This document shows positions 10,286-20,783 of a stretch of DNA of 64,000 bases, piece by piece. The position numbers and the translations under genes were made by a program. This stretch comes from Galdieria sulphuraria (lineage: Eukaryota; Rhodophyta; Bangiophyceae; Galdieriales; Galdieriaceae): NCBI RefSeq assembly GCF_000341285.1, contig NW_005178465.1:124001-188000 (forward strand), read 5' to 3'. Numbering within the stretch: the first letter of the stretch is position 1; each line of letters begins with the position of its first letter. The notes beneath the pieces are model-generated. The model had not been told where the DNA came from, did no database searches, and saw nothing but the letters and a program-made list of their open reading frames with translations.

Positions 10286-11444
10286 GTGCTTTCACCGTAT
10301 TAAGACTATTAGAAGGTCGACTCCTCACATTTGATTGTCGCATTTTTTTGACTTCTGTAGAAAACTCTCGTATGCTTAAAGATTAAGATATCGATGTCGC
10401 CTTTGTATGAAAGGACAGTTTTAGATCCGCATCATCCTAGTGTCAAAGCCCTTAAGAAAGAGCTGATTAGAGTTCTATCTCAAACACTATTTTCGTTAAC
10501 GCTCGAAAGCAGTTCGTTCTCGTCGTCGGTGGTGAATATTTCGTTTCATTAAGAACTGCCTTTGAAGAGGACAACTTGGGAATAGACATGCCAGTAAAAT
10601 CCCGCAGAATTGTGTTAAAACTTGTAAAAATCCGACTTTAAACGACACTGATAGGAAAGCTGAGAATTTCTGGAATAAAGTCATTTTCTCAACTGCTAAG
10701 AAAGATGTCCAGTAAAGCAGTTTTGCGAAAATACAACATTTTGGCAACAGAACTACTTAAAGATTAGAGTTGCTTTCTCGTACTGATTGCAAAAAGCTGA
10801 CAGCCTTTTTTGCCAAGTATTTAAGCTTTACACGAAGAATAGTTAAAGAATAAGGACAGTTTGGTCGAGTCAAGAACGGACTCAAGACTGATATCATATT
10901 CTTCGATGAGAATGTTTTAAACCACCCCCATGAAGTCTTTGAGAAAGCAACTTCTTCTATCTATAACAGAAAAACTTCGACTAAGTAGAAAGCATTCTTC
11001 CGAACGGGTCAGTTAACGACAGTAGACGAGAAGACGAAAGCCGCAAAAAACTCTTAAAAATTCTAATACTATGAGGCTTACAACAACTTCTGCAGCCAAG
11101 AGAAGTATCCTTCCGAAAAATATATAGAGAAATTTACGTATGCTTCTTTCTTTGTCTAAATCCCTAAAGTAGCGTATAAACAGTGTTAGCTATTGAGACA
11201 CGATTTGAAGTTATTTGAGAAGTGCCTGCTGACAACTAAAGAAAGTTCTGCAAAAAATTTTTGTTCACTTTCAGAACCGAAAAGGATATAAATCCGAAAA
11301 TTTTCAGATCCAAGATATTTCTAATGGGTGCTCCTTATGTTTGCTTTTCTATAGAAGCCAGAAAGGAATGATGAACTCCAACGCAAAATCAATTCGAAAT
11401 GTTGATTGCTGTCCATTTTAAAGATTTTTTTCTTTGTCATTGAA
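10286..11444. other. Intergenic, decayed-looking DNA
   Basis: No supported gene. Fragments of protein-like frame occur, for example about 10390-10470 (LYERTVLDPHHPSVKALKKE) and about 10890-10985 (FDENVLNHPHEVFEKATSS), separated by stops and frame changes. They may be remains of one or two lost genes, but I recognise no family. Confidence 0.35.
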
Positions 11445-12425
11445 ATGAAGCATCATCACCTCATTCAGCTTATTTTTTTTTGGATTGTGGCAACTCTTTT
11501 AGCACTCTTTACGATAAAGAGGAGATTTATGTCTGAGTGTAAACTCGAAAGTAATTGTCCTTGGGAATTCGTTTCTTATCGAGCTAGTCCTATTGAACAA
11601 GCTTGGCTTACACACGCAGCCGAATGGGGTGAGAAGCCGTGTGACTATTCTACTGAGTTCTCAGACTATTTTTTGCCGTGGCTAGATTTTATTAAGAGTT
11701 CGACAAATAAGACAATTGAAGTTCCCGTTCCAAGTGCTATGTCTCGTTTTCTTTTCAAAAGCACTTGTAGCCCAAGTGATACACTTGTTGTACCCATAGA
11801 ACCTCTGTTCGGGCCACTCCGCCATCCACTAATATGTAATGGAACAGATGTTGTGGACAGAAGTTATATTTATATCGACTGGCAGATTCCCTTAGCTCTG
11901 CAAAGTTCGCGTGCGAGGGCCCATTATTTTGATATTGGTGCAAGCACTTGGGAAACTGGCCCCGGTGCAGCTAGTCAGAACTGGATTGTAAATGAATTTG
12001 AAAAGAGAGGGATCTCTTTTGACGGAATTTGGGCTTGGGAATCTAAATTCTATCAATCAAAGGAAGTTTGGGAGCAGATTCCTGCGAAATATTTGCCAGT
12101 TTATCATTGGTTTAATATTCCAGCTGAGACTGATAACAGTAGCCTCTTCAATCCGTTGAACATATTGGCTCAAGTTGCTTCAGAGGAGGACTTCGTTGTC
12201 CTCAAAATCGACATAGATGATGCAATCACAGAGAATAAGTTCATGGATCAGATCAGGACTAACACAACTTTGCAACATTTGATTGATGAGATGTTCTTTG
12301 AGCCACATTTTAAAATGGATCCTCTTCAGAATTCCTGGGGACCTCAGACAACTACATTTGAGGAAGTGATCACGCTCTTTACAGATCTTCGCCATGCAGG
12401 TATTCGTATTCATGGGTGGATTTAG
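11445..12425 (+). CDS. FkbM-like methyltransferase candidate, type II membrane protein
   Basis: Single exon, 326 residues from the first in-frame ATG at 11445. A membrane anchor (LIQLIFFWIVATLLALF) follows a short N-terminal tail. The globular part has HYFDIGASTWETGPGAAS, a Gly-rich acidic strand like the SAM-binding motif I of Rossmann methyltransferases, followed by DGIWAWES and, later, FVVLKIDIDD, which resembles the KIDIEGAE strand of FkbM-type O-methyltransferases. There are N-glycosylation-like NxS/T sites in the lumenal part. I infer a secretory-pathway methyltransferase that could O-methylate sugars of the local glycan. The motif match is partial: the usual Glu after the second Asp is replaced, so a non-catalytic relative is possible. 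Confidence 0.55.
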   Translation: MKHHHLIQLIFFWIVATLLALFTIKRRFMSECKLESNCPWEFVSYRASPIEQAWLTHAAEWGEKPCDYSTEFSDYFLPWLDFIKSSTNKTIEVPVPSAMSRFLFKSTCSPSDTLVVPIEPLFGPLRHPLICNGTDVVDRSYIYIDWQIPLALQSSRARAHYFDIGASTWETGPGAASQNWIVNEFEKRGISFDGIWAWESKFYQSKEVWEQIPAKYLPVYHWFNIPAETDNSSLFNPLNILAQVASEEDFVVLKIDIDDAITENKFMDQIRTNTTLQHLIDEMFFEPHFKMDPLQNSWGPQTTTFEEVITLFTDLRHAGIRIHGWI

Positions 12426-14838
12426 TGCATAACCGGTCTTTCGAAAATTCGCAGAGAACTTTTCTTATAGGCACCGAATAGTAGAATAAAGCATCTTTAT
12501 AATCAAATTTATGTCGTTTCGAATAAGTATTAAATAGGAAAAGATTGTCTCTTACTTTTTCTTCCAAGAAAAGAAAGCGATCTCTCCCGTCCTTTTTACA
12601 CAGAGCTTTCGGAAAACAAAGTCAAGAATTTACCAGAAATAGTACGTATCAACAAGAAAGTATTGTGTAACAAGCTTGAACGTCTCAAGGAGACTTATCC
12701 TCCTTTCATAAAGCAGTGCTCACTAGCTAGAAATGTAAGAATGAAGTACAAAGTCTGCAAAATTTTATCTAAAAATATTCTCCTTTCTATAGATATGCAA
12801 TTCGTCAAGAGTGATAGGAGCTTCAATACTTCCAGTACGCAAAAAATTTAGGTGCAAGTGACGAAAATTTAGTGGCGTTGACTGTACAAGTTGTTGAACT
12901 GAAAACTTCGGAATATCCAGCGGAAAATATCGTGGGTTACGTCAAATAGGTATATCTATCCTAAAATAGTGTGATGGAAGTAAAGCATTTCGCTCCTGGA
13001 TCTGTAGGTTTCCAGTTATCTAGCGTGGTCAACCCGAGATTAGCATTTTTTGGCTTGCAACTCTCGAAAAGAACACTGGAAGAAGTTTAGGACGGTATGA
13101 AACAAATCTACATTTTTTACAATAACACGATCCAGAGGCTTACCATATTTGGAATGACGACTGTAATTCGGTACCCCTTTCCTCGTTGTTGAGAGAGTTG
13201 TAAAGTTAAGACGACAATTCTTTTCAGTTAATAAGATGGAACTTTTTCGAGAAGATGGATGTTTGTGTTGACTCCAAGTATTTGTCAGAATTCATTTCGA
13301 TTGATATTTCTATAATTATGTAAGACGAGAGTTCATATAAGACTTTGTGCCCAAATTCTGTTGTACGTGGCAAGGTTTTTGGTGTTTCCCTAAACTTAAA
13401 TTATCTTTTCAGCAGCAACTGGATTGAGAAACAGTATTGACCTGTATTTGTGAGATTTTATAAGTCTCATATACTGTTAGTTGGAATTGTCTTACTATAT
13501 TTAAAGCTCTCCGAGATTCCAGCTTAGAGACCTACCTTTTGACAGATGTTTTCGATCATGAAGTTGAATATTTTATACAATATGAAAGATGATCTCTTCG
13601 TAGCTTAGCTGAAACAAGTTGTAGAGAGTCTTTGTTTTGGCAGATTAGCTTTCATGCGATGGAGATTCGATTCGAAACAATTTGTAGAGATAACTGTACT
13701 GTAACGCGAGATGTAGTAAAAATGGTATCATTTGCTAGAATTTGTCAGAGTGCTAGTTTTAAAAATTTGAAAAATGAGTTCGTCTTATAAATGGTTCCGG
13801 AGATGAAGCGAGAGCACAATGTTATTTTGAAACTGATTTTCACACACGCAATCTTCCTTCCTCGTTATCTCTTTAGTTGCGAATTCTTACGATATCAAAG
13901 TATGTTGATTATTAGAGCATAATGCAAGTATTTGTCAATTTACAGTTCCATAGCACATGATACTTTGCTTTTTGCAGTTATTGACAAATAATCCCAAAGA
14001 AACTACCCGCCAACGCTAACTCACAAAACATTCTTTTAGGGATGGAGCGAAGGAAGACAAGTATTGGAAGAATGTTCTTTCTTTGCTTTATGGAACTCTG
14101 TTCGTTTGCTTAGTCACTTAAAAAATTAAAGAGTTGAACAACCTTACTGCACGAGTCAACAGAAGCTTTTGTTACTTTCAGTTCATTTGGCATTTTTCAT
14201 CGGACTTTATTTATACGAAACGTTGTAATGTTTGAGTGCGTCTAAAGATATGCTCGGGACTGTAGTTTGAAGGTATAACAGAAACCTTAGCATTCTGCAT
14301 ATTGGTATTCAGTTCACGTGAACAAAAGCAGACGTCTTCTTAATGAACGAACGTCTTTTATGAGTAGAAAACCCAAATGTCTGATGATTGTGTGAAATGG
14401 AGACAGAATTTAATGATTCTTCTAAAATGCAGCAGCAAACAAGCATCAGCACTCTTAAGAAGATTTTAATGAGAAATGTACTGACGCGAGTTTCAGGCTG
14501 CTGAAAAACTGATTCGGACAAAAATAATAGTTAAGTACTATGACTTCCTTAAACAACTTCAAAAAAATATGTTGGAAACCCTAAAAAATTGATGAATTCA
14601 ACTACGATAGCTTTGAACTGCAACTGTATTATATATCGAGCAAGGATAAAGTTGCAAGTCACTGTTTAAAATAGACGAAAATCCTTCGAAACGATGAAGG
14701 AGAGAAATCAAGACCATCATAAATGTAAGATAACTGTTAAGACAGTCGAATTCGATAAAATGAATATTTAGAATGACATAAAAATCGGAAAACCTTCAAA
14801 TAGGAAAAAGAAATTCATGATTTTACGTTGTAACTACG
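12426..14838. other. Intergenic, decayed-looking DNA (about 2.4 kb)
   Basis: Nothing supportable. Short frames have protein-like patches (for example 12963-13090 on the plus strand, reading FAPGSVGFQLSSVVNP) but are closed by stops, and no family is recognised. No repeats or RNA genes were seen. Confidence 0.4.
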
Positions 14839-15588
14839 TTAAATGAACATTGATGTGGCGAATGAGTTCCTATCTTGAAAGACAATCCCGTAATGGTCGT
14901 CCACCACCGGACTCCTTAAGGTAGAACCTAGAAGAAGCGCTCCAAAGTTTTGTTCATATTTCAAAAGGAAAACATCAAATGCTTCTGCTTTTCCGTTCTT
15001 GTACTGTGAAACGTTGTGCAGAAGATTGTGGATATTTGAAGAATGAACAGCGAAGGCATGAGCGCAAAATCCGTAAACTTTGGATAAGACACAGCGAGAA
15101 TCAGTGTTATCAAGCTCTTCGATGAACTGTGGACCACACACTCCTAGAAGTATTATGTTAGAAGTTGACACGAGTTGAGTTGCTTTTTCCCAGCACTTCC
15201 AAAATTCTGAGTAGGAGATATTAGGGTGTACTTAAACATCGTCTTCGAAGAACACAACCCACCCAAAGTTTCTGGTACTTGCAAATTTATCGAAAGCCTG
15301 ATAAATAGAAGAAAATTGAGTGTTCAAACGACTCTCAAGCGTTTCATTTGCTCCAGAAGGAGTAATTAGTTGAATGCTCGAAAAACCTAACTTTGCCATG
15401 TTTTTTCGAGCGAAATCAGCACGGTCTATACTTTTGCTGAGCATCATTGCGAAAACTTTATCATTCAAAGGTTCCTTGTACACTAGGGTGGGTAGTAACT
15501 TGTATGCACATAACAAACACGAGCTAAGCAGCAAGACCGTGGCCAACAGAGTCGGAATCTTGGGTGGGTATTTTCCCTTCGAGGACAT
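14839..15588 (-). CDS. GT25-like glycosyltransferase (two exons)
   Basis: Type II membrane protein of about 235 residues. Exon 1 is 15588-15238 and exon 2 is 15195-14839, with a 42-base intron whose phase fits; the acceptor choice is the least certain point. A membrane anchor (IPTLLATVLLLSSCLLCAYKLL) is near the N-terminus. The domain opens VFAMMLSKSIDRADFARKNM, the pattern of LPS/collagen galactosyltransferases of family GT25 (a strand, then Asp-Arg, then a helix), and exon 1 ends with the metal-site motif WVVFFEDD. Exon 2 has YGFCAHAFAVHSSNIHNLL, matching the GT25 G-hAY-hs motif. The protein is shorter than most GT25 members. Sugar donor unknown. Confidence 0.7.
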
Positions 15589-15780
15589 TCTTTTTTTGTT
15601 CTTAAATAGCTTTAGCACTTGTAAGACTTGGAAGTGTTTTGGGAAAGAAGGGAGAGGATGATTCTCCCTTTATGTAAACAACAAATTGAATTCTCCAAAC
15701 GACCGGCATGAACGTCCCTGGCATCATTGTTTTTTTCGAAAGAGCTCATATATAGATTTTAAATGACTTTATGTGATACC

Positions 15781-16650
15781 TTTGACGTTCTTTTTGTTAG
15801 TGCGGGCTTATCAGGGTCTGTGTCTGCGGAAATTTTAAAACCACTGGAGAAAGAAACTCAATAACCGAATTTATTACGATGTTGTAGATAACTTAGGCAG
15901 TTGTGGAAATTAAATATGTTATACTGTCAGTAAGGAGGTTTCGTATCATTTTCGAAGATTTTCCTGGTGGAAAAAATGTAAGCACGAAGGTTAAAGTCTC
16001 TTCTTTAAATATCTCGACAATCAACTCTTTCTTTATCACAAGCTTGAAAACTTCCGACGAAATAATAAAATAGAGTCAGATTAAAAAGTAATTTCATGAG
16101 CAGTATTCGACGAGCGAAGAATTTGCTCCTGACAAAGCGTTGGTCGACGTTCTGCAATTTTTCCTTTTATGATTATGCTTTCAAATAGAAGGGAATAATT
16201 TTTGTGCGTCATTTAAAATTTGTATAATAGATGCATTGCTGATCGTTTCTACGCACAGGTTACAGGACGTCTTGCCCCACTTGACGGAGTATTTTTCAGC
16301 ATCCCACTATTCGAGTTGTGCGTGACGCCAAATATTACGATTTGTGTTGTTCTTCATGACATTTGCAAAGAAGTCCCTCAGAAGCTATTGCAAAAGGAAG
16401 ACGAAGAAACGAAGAACAACTGTATTCACGGACCAAATACTTAAACATTACTCTTATTTGACCTTCCTCTTTTACATATTCGAAATATGCAGTCTGGCGT
16501 GTAAGAGTTTCATGACATAGGTTTTGGATATTTTCGACCGTCCGCAGTCAATAACTTTCCTAGCTTATCTCTGCCTTACACTAGAATTGTCGCGTATAAA
16601 CAATTCTTGCGAGTCAAACAAGAAAAATCGGTTTCGGGACATAAAGAGAG
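15781..16650 (+). pseudogene. Decayed UDP-galactopyranose mutase gene
   Basis: Conserved motifs of UDP-galactopyranose mutase (UGM, the flavoenzyme making UDP-galactofuranose) occur in the right order and spacing but in different frames with stops between. At 15781 DVLFVSAGLSGSVSAEIL matches the FAD-binding start (normally VGAGLSG). Near 15868 YYDVVDNLG matches the GGNCYDYVDE segment. Near 16228-16350 CIADRFYAQVTGRLAPLDG, followed by VTPNITICVVL, matches the DRF-Q-LP-GY...PNI-V stretch. At 16547 PYTRIVAYKQF matches the PYTRI-E-KHF motif. First to last motif spans about 255 codons, the spacing of bacterial UGM. The 3' end beyond about 16650 is blurred and the relic may run to about 16.9 kb. 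No intact UGM gene is in the window. Confidence 0.82.
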
Positions 16651-18118
16651 AAAATATTCATGACTGATTTTACTGTTGTGGACTTTGAGAAAGTGAAGGG
16701 AAAACTATCGTGAATGAAGCTTCAAGCTCCCGTGGTTAATCACAGTATCCAGTTACAATTTGGTCCAATTGATATTGTATCACTTTCAACAACTCGTAGG
16801 AAGGGAGCTGAGGGTCGCGTTTGCTTGGCAAGTTGCCATATCTTAATAAGGATCAAGCAAGACTAAATGCAACTGACTATTGGATGCGATAAAATATTAT
16901 TTATGGAGCATTCCATGAGGCTCATTTATTTCTAGTCTTGTTGAGTTAGTAAGGGTCAACCCCGCTGAAAACTATCAAATACTGAATTTTGGAGATTTTA
17001 GCAGGACAACCTCAAGCCATATGGAAAGGTAGAAAGATAACCAATGTAGTTGAAAAACATTATAAATTTCTATTTCGAAATATAATGTTGGATTGGCTTT
17101 TTAGAGCTTATCTTTATATAATTGTTTCAATCTTTGAAAGACAGAACCGTCATGAGAAGAAATTGAGATTGCGAAGATGATAATATCAAAGGTTGACTAT
17201 GCTACTTGTCTTACCTACTCATGATAAGTAGTTGGTCACCCTACAGACACTGATGCTGGGACTACTAATTCTGCCAACGACAAAGTTTCAGGTCTGCTGA
17301 AGCAACAGATGGTAACTAAACTTCTATCATCTAAAGTAAGGTTAAGCTCCTTCCGCCCCATCAAATTTTAGTTCTTTAAAGCTTAAAGCTTGCTATACCA
17401 TCCTCTGAAAGTTCTATTAGAGAAAAGGGAGTAACAAATGTACCAGTAAACAAAGTACTATAGCAGCTTGTACCAATGCTGCATCTGAAAACAATAACGC
17501 TTTCTTCTGTGAGAGTGGGTCAAACAACTTCGACTCAAAAACTGATTTCGTTAACTTTCTGGATATTCTCTATATTTCCTCAACCTCCTTCAACAAGAAA
17601 CAGTTGCTTTTTGCTGCGCAAGCAACACTCCCAGTACTGAAGTGCGAAGTGCTTCCAGTATGAAGAAAAGCGATTCAAGACCCTTTCAATAACAAGTCAG
17701 TACCAATCGGAGCACTAAGTGTTGTTCAAACCATTATTTATTTAAACTGTTGCTCCTATGCAATAATCGTTCTTATAGTTCGTGACTAAATGAAAACTGA
17801 AGAAGTCAGGTATGCGTCAACACGATTTGCTATGTTTCTACTTTGTAAGGGTTAACTAATGGCATTTCTAGACTTGCTTCCACTGAAAATTTGTAATTAT
17901 ACATGAAATAGTCATTCTGGATCACTGATCATCATTGGCTGCAAGTAAAAATTCGCCGTTCAAAAAGACCATGGTAACATGGCGGATATTTTTATAACAA
18001 GTATTGTGTACCACGAATGTGATGTTATAACATTCTTGGCTTAAAAACGACAATCAGTAAAAGGCAGAAAGTAACAAGTCTTGTTCTTTCTCTTTATAGA
18101 AAAACATAACAAATGTCT
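16651..18118. other. Intergenic, decayed-looking DNA
   Basis: No supported gene. Its first few hundred bases may be the blurred tail of the mutase relic. Between about 17240 and 17720 several short plus-strand frames are rich in Ser, Thr, Asn and Gln (for example DTDAGTTNSANDKVSG), which could be the remains of a secreted protein, but they are closed by stops. Confidence 0.35.
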
Positions 18119-19073
18119 TCATTGGTTGACATTATCCTTTGTAGATGACGAGTTCACAAATAGATCAGAATAATGTCTCATAGGAGAAATCCAATTGGGA
18201 ATAACTTTTGAAATGGTTTCCGCATCCAACAGTCGATGGGAACGTATTTTGCACAACTCTTCCGCTATACCGGGATCCAAGCTTATATCGTCCTTAGCAA
18301 CAAAACGTGCTTTCAACCTAGTTTCGGCGTCCATCCTCAAGTTACTTAAATAGTATACAGCGATGCTTTTCCTTCCGTCATCCATAGGGCAAGTTATAAG
18401 GTTAGGCATACCGTGCCATGAAATATCACTCGTTCTGAATAAAACTGCTCTGTTAAAGACAGGTAGGATTTTTGCTTCTGCTCTTTCGGGTGTATTGTTT
18501 GTATCAGATGAATAGAGATACAAGTGTCCACCAAAAGAGTCTCGCCACTCTCTATTGAGGTATACTATTAAATTTAGACGTCGCTCCTTGTCAAGTTTAG
18601 GATGTTTGCTGTAGTCCAAATGAACGTTTAGTTTCCCACCTGGAGGGTGAAAGTGTAGACCTCCACCATGAAGGAAAGGATCAGTTTCCAAAAGGAGCAA
18701 TGTCACTTATCTTCTCTGCAATGTGAACAAATTCAGTTGACTGAAGCGTTTCAATAGCTTCCCTTAATTCCTGAGGTAAAGGATTGACGTCGTTTGTCGC
18801 GAACTTGCACTCTAATGGGTTTTCATACTTGTGCCACTCAATAAGCTCATTTGTTTTGTGCGGCAGTGGAAAGTTATCAAGAAGAGAAGAAGCAAAGGCC
18901 TCCGAGAAAAACCCATCAATAATAACATGAGGAAAGGGCTCCGAATTTTTAAAGGATTCACTGAACGCCTGTAATTGCTTCCAATCACGAAACCAATCGC
19001 CTAGAACACTGTGCAGAGAACGTCCCTCACCAACAATAGAATCCATTGCCAATTGAAAATCCGCAATCATCAT
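18119..19073 (-). CDS. 2-oxoglutarate/Fe(II) oxygenase, prolyl-4-hydroxylase-like, with apparent frameshift
   Basis: Two overlapping frames form one protein of about 310 residues. The upstream frame (19073 to about 18700) starts MMIADFQLAMDSIVGEG and has PFPHVIIDGFFSEAFASSL, typical of the N-terminal part of this family. The downstream frame has DPFLHGGGLHFHPPGGKL, then VHLDYS with the first iron ligands (HxD), SWHGMPN with the distal His, and GRKSIAVYYL with the Arg/Lys that binds 2-oxoglutarate. The frames meet near 18697-18706 (ctccttttgg on the minus strand). No intron of plausible length and phase fits there, since the downstream frame has a stop just before the overlap. So either one base was gained or lost in the genome or the read, or the gene is newly dead; all catalytic residues are intact. 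A likely role is hydroxylating a protein or sugar. Confidence 0.75.
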
Positions 19074-19094
19074 TTTTTGTCTCGAAACGGTAAA
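19074..19094. promoter_or_regulatory. 21-base gap between divergent start codons
   Basis: The oxygenase gene (minus) and NRS/ER gene (plus) have ATGs 21 bases apart. Transcription start sites and core promoters must therefore lie inside the neighbour's transcribed or coding region, or one start codon lies further downstream. The gap itself is A/T-rich (gtctcgaaacgg core) with no clear TATA box. Confidence 0.4.
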
Positions 19095-20012
19095 ATGGCT
19101 CCAGTGGGGGAGCCCGCGCCTTCAGAAAAGTTTCTCGTAGTAGGTAAAACAGGCTGGATTGGACAAATGTGTGGAGAATTTTTGGAATCGCAGGGTTATT
19201 CTTACGCTTACGCTGCTTTTCGCTTGGAGGAAAGAGAAAAATGTGAACAAGAGCTGGATAATTTGAAACCAACTGTGGTGTTGAACTGTGCAGGCTTGAC
19301 CGGCAGACCTAATGTCGATTGGTGCGAGACGCACCGTCAGGAGGTCATACGCGCAAATGTGCTTGGTATGCTGAACCTCATAGACTGTTGTTTTTCCAGA
19401 AACATTCATGTAACGAATTTCGGTACTGGGTGCATTTATCATTATGACGAAGGTGAGCATCGCTACGTTTCCGAAGGAGGACGGCCGTTTAAGGAGGAAG
19501 ACCCGGCGAATTTTTTCGGTTCTTTTTATAGTAGAACGAAAGCTGTTGCGGAACAACTAGCTTTAGAATACCCCAATGTTCTGAATCTCCGTCTAAGAAT
19601 GCCTATAAGCGACGATCTCTCAGCTCGTAACTTTATAGTGAAGCTAACCAAGTATTCTCGTGTGGTCAACATTCCAAACAGTGTCACAGTTTTGCATGAA
19701 CTTCTTCCCGTTGCAATATCGATGAGTCATCGACGGCTGACTGGGAAATACAATTTTACAAATCCAGGAAGTATTAGTCATAATGAAGTTCTGAAGCTGT
19801 ATCGCGAGTATATTGATCCAAATTTTCAGTGGAAGAATTTTAGTTTGGAAGAACAGGCGAAAATACTCAAAGCGGGTCGTTCTAATTGCGAATTAGATGT
19901 GTCGAAGCTTTTACGAGACAACCCTGATGCCGCTGTCAATGATGCACATACTGCTGTGAAGCTTGCATTGTTGAGAACTCGGGAAAAACTAGACAATCAC
20001 AACTCCCAGTAG
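19095..20012 (+). CDS. UDP-4-keto-6-deoxyglucose 3,5-epimerase/4-reductase (NRS/ER-like)
   Basis: Performs the last two steps to UDP-L-rhamnose. Single exon, 305 residues from the ATG at 19095. It resembles plant NRS/ER (UER1) and the C-terminal half of plant RHM along its whole length: FLVVGKTGWIGQMCGEFLES (NADPH-binding G-x-x-G-x-x-G), LNCAGLTGRPNVDWCE, SFYSRTKAVAEQL with the YxxxK pair, LRLRMPISDDLSARNF, PNSVTVLHELLP, YNFTNPGSISHNEVL and NFSLEEQAKIL. All expected active-site motifs are present, so the gene looks functional. No transit peptide, consistent with a cytosolic enzyme. The next gene on the same strand supplies its substrate, and a decayed copy of this gene lies at 9.6-10.3 kb. 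Confidence 0.95.
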   Translation: MAPVGEPAPSEKFLVVGKTGWIGQMCGEFLESQGYSYAYAAFRLEEREKCEQELDNLKPTVVLNCAGLTGRPNVDWCETHRQEVIRANVLGMLNLIDCCFSRNIHVTNFGTGCIYHYDEGEHRYVSEGGRPFKEEDPANFFGSFYSRTKAVAEQLALEYPNVLNLRLRMPISDDLSARNFIVKLTKYSRVVNIPNSVTVLHELLPVAISMSHRRLTGKYNFTNPGSISHNEVLKLYREYIDPNFQWKNFSLEEQAKILKAGRSNCELDVSKLLRDNPDAAVNDAHTAVKLALLRTREKLDNHNSQ

Positions 20013-20783
20013 TGACTTGTTTGGACGTTTTTGGATTGTTCATGTAGCTTGTGCTCTCAAATATTTTGTTATTCCGATTTGAGATTCAAATCTTAAATCA
20101 TGATTTCCTGTGGTTTTTATAAGGTTGACTTCATAAATGTCTGTTCTTTAATGCAAACTGAATGTTGCCTTACTATCTAGAGTATTATCAAATCAGGTTT
20201 CTCGTCAAGTAAAAAACTTGCAAATGATAAATTAAATCATGACGTTGGCACTAAAGAGAATACGCCCTGACTCAACACCCCTCGTTCACATTCATCTCTT
20301 TTCTATCTATCCTTCTGGGTAAGATGGACTGAAGCTATCACTACACGGATTCAAATTCTATTATCTCTTCTACCCAGTACCTTTCAGCAGTATAGTCTGA
20401 AATTCTAGTCATGTTGCTATTTGCATTTTAAAGAACTTTTATCAAGACTTTCATTGTGCCCCTTGAAAAAAATATCTTCACACTTTCAAAAAACCAATTC
20501 CTTAAAATGGTCTTTCAATGTAAACATGTCTTTCCATATAAGATAAGGGTCATGATCCAAACAACTTCTGCTTTAATACTATATGACTTTAAAAGAAAAT
20601 GAAAGTCCAATATTGAAAATATTTTGAGCAATTTGCATTTCGAAAATTACCAAAAATTTTGAATGAACAAGACTATGCTTGGCAATGTATGACGGACAAT
20701 CAAGGGACATTCTCTAATTGTAACGTTCTTCGCATCAGGCAATTTTTTAATTGTGGTGTCTTTTCCCGCCGTACGACAGTGAG
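20013..20783. other. Intergenic gap between the two UDP-rhamnose genes
   Basis: About 770 bases with no open frame of interest. It separates two enzymes that plants carry as one fused protein. No promoter or terminator motif stands out beyond general A/T richness. Confidence 0.5.

Noticed and set aside
12426-14838. Possible transposase remnants
   Set aside because: No catalytic motif, terminal repeats or target-site duplications could be identified.
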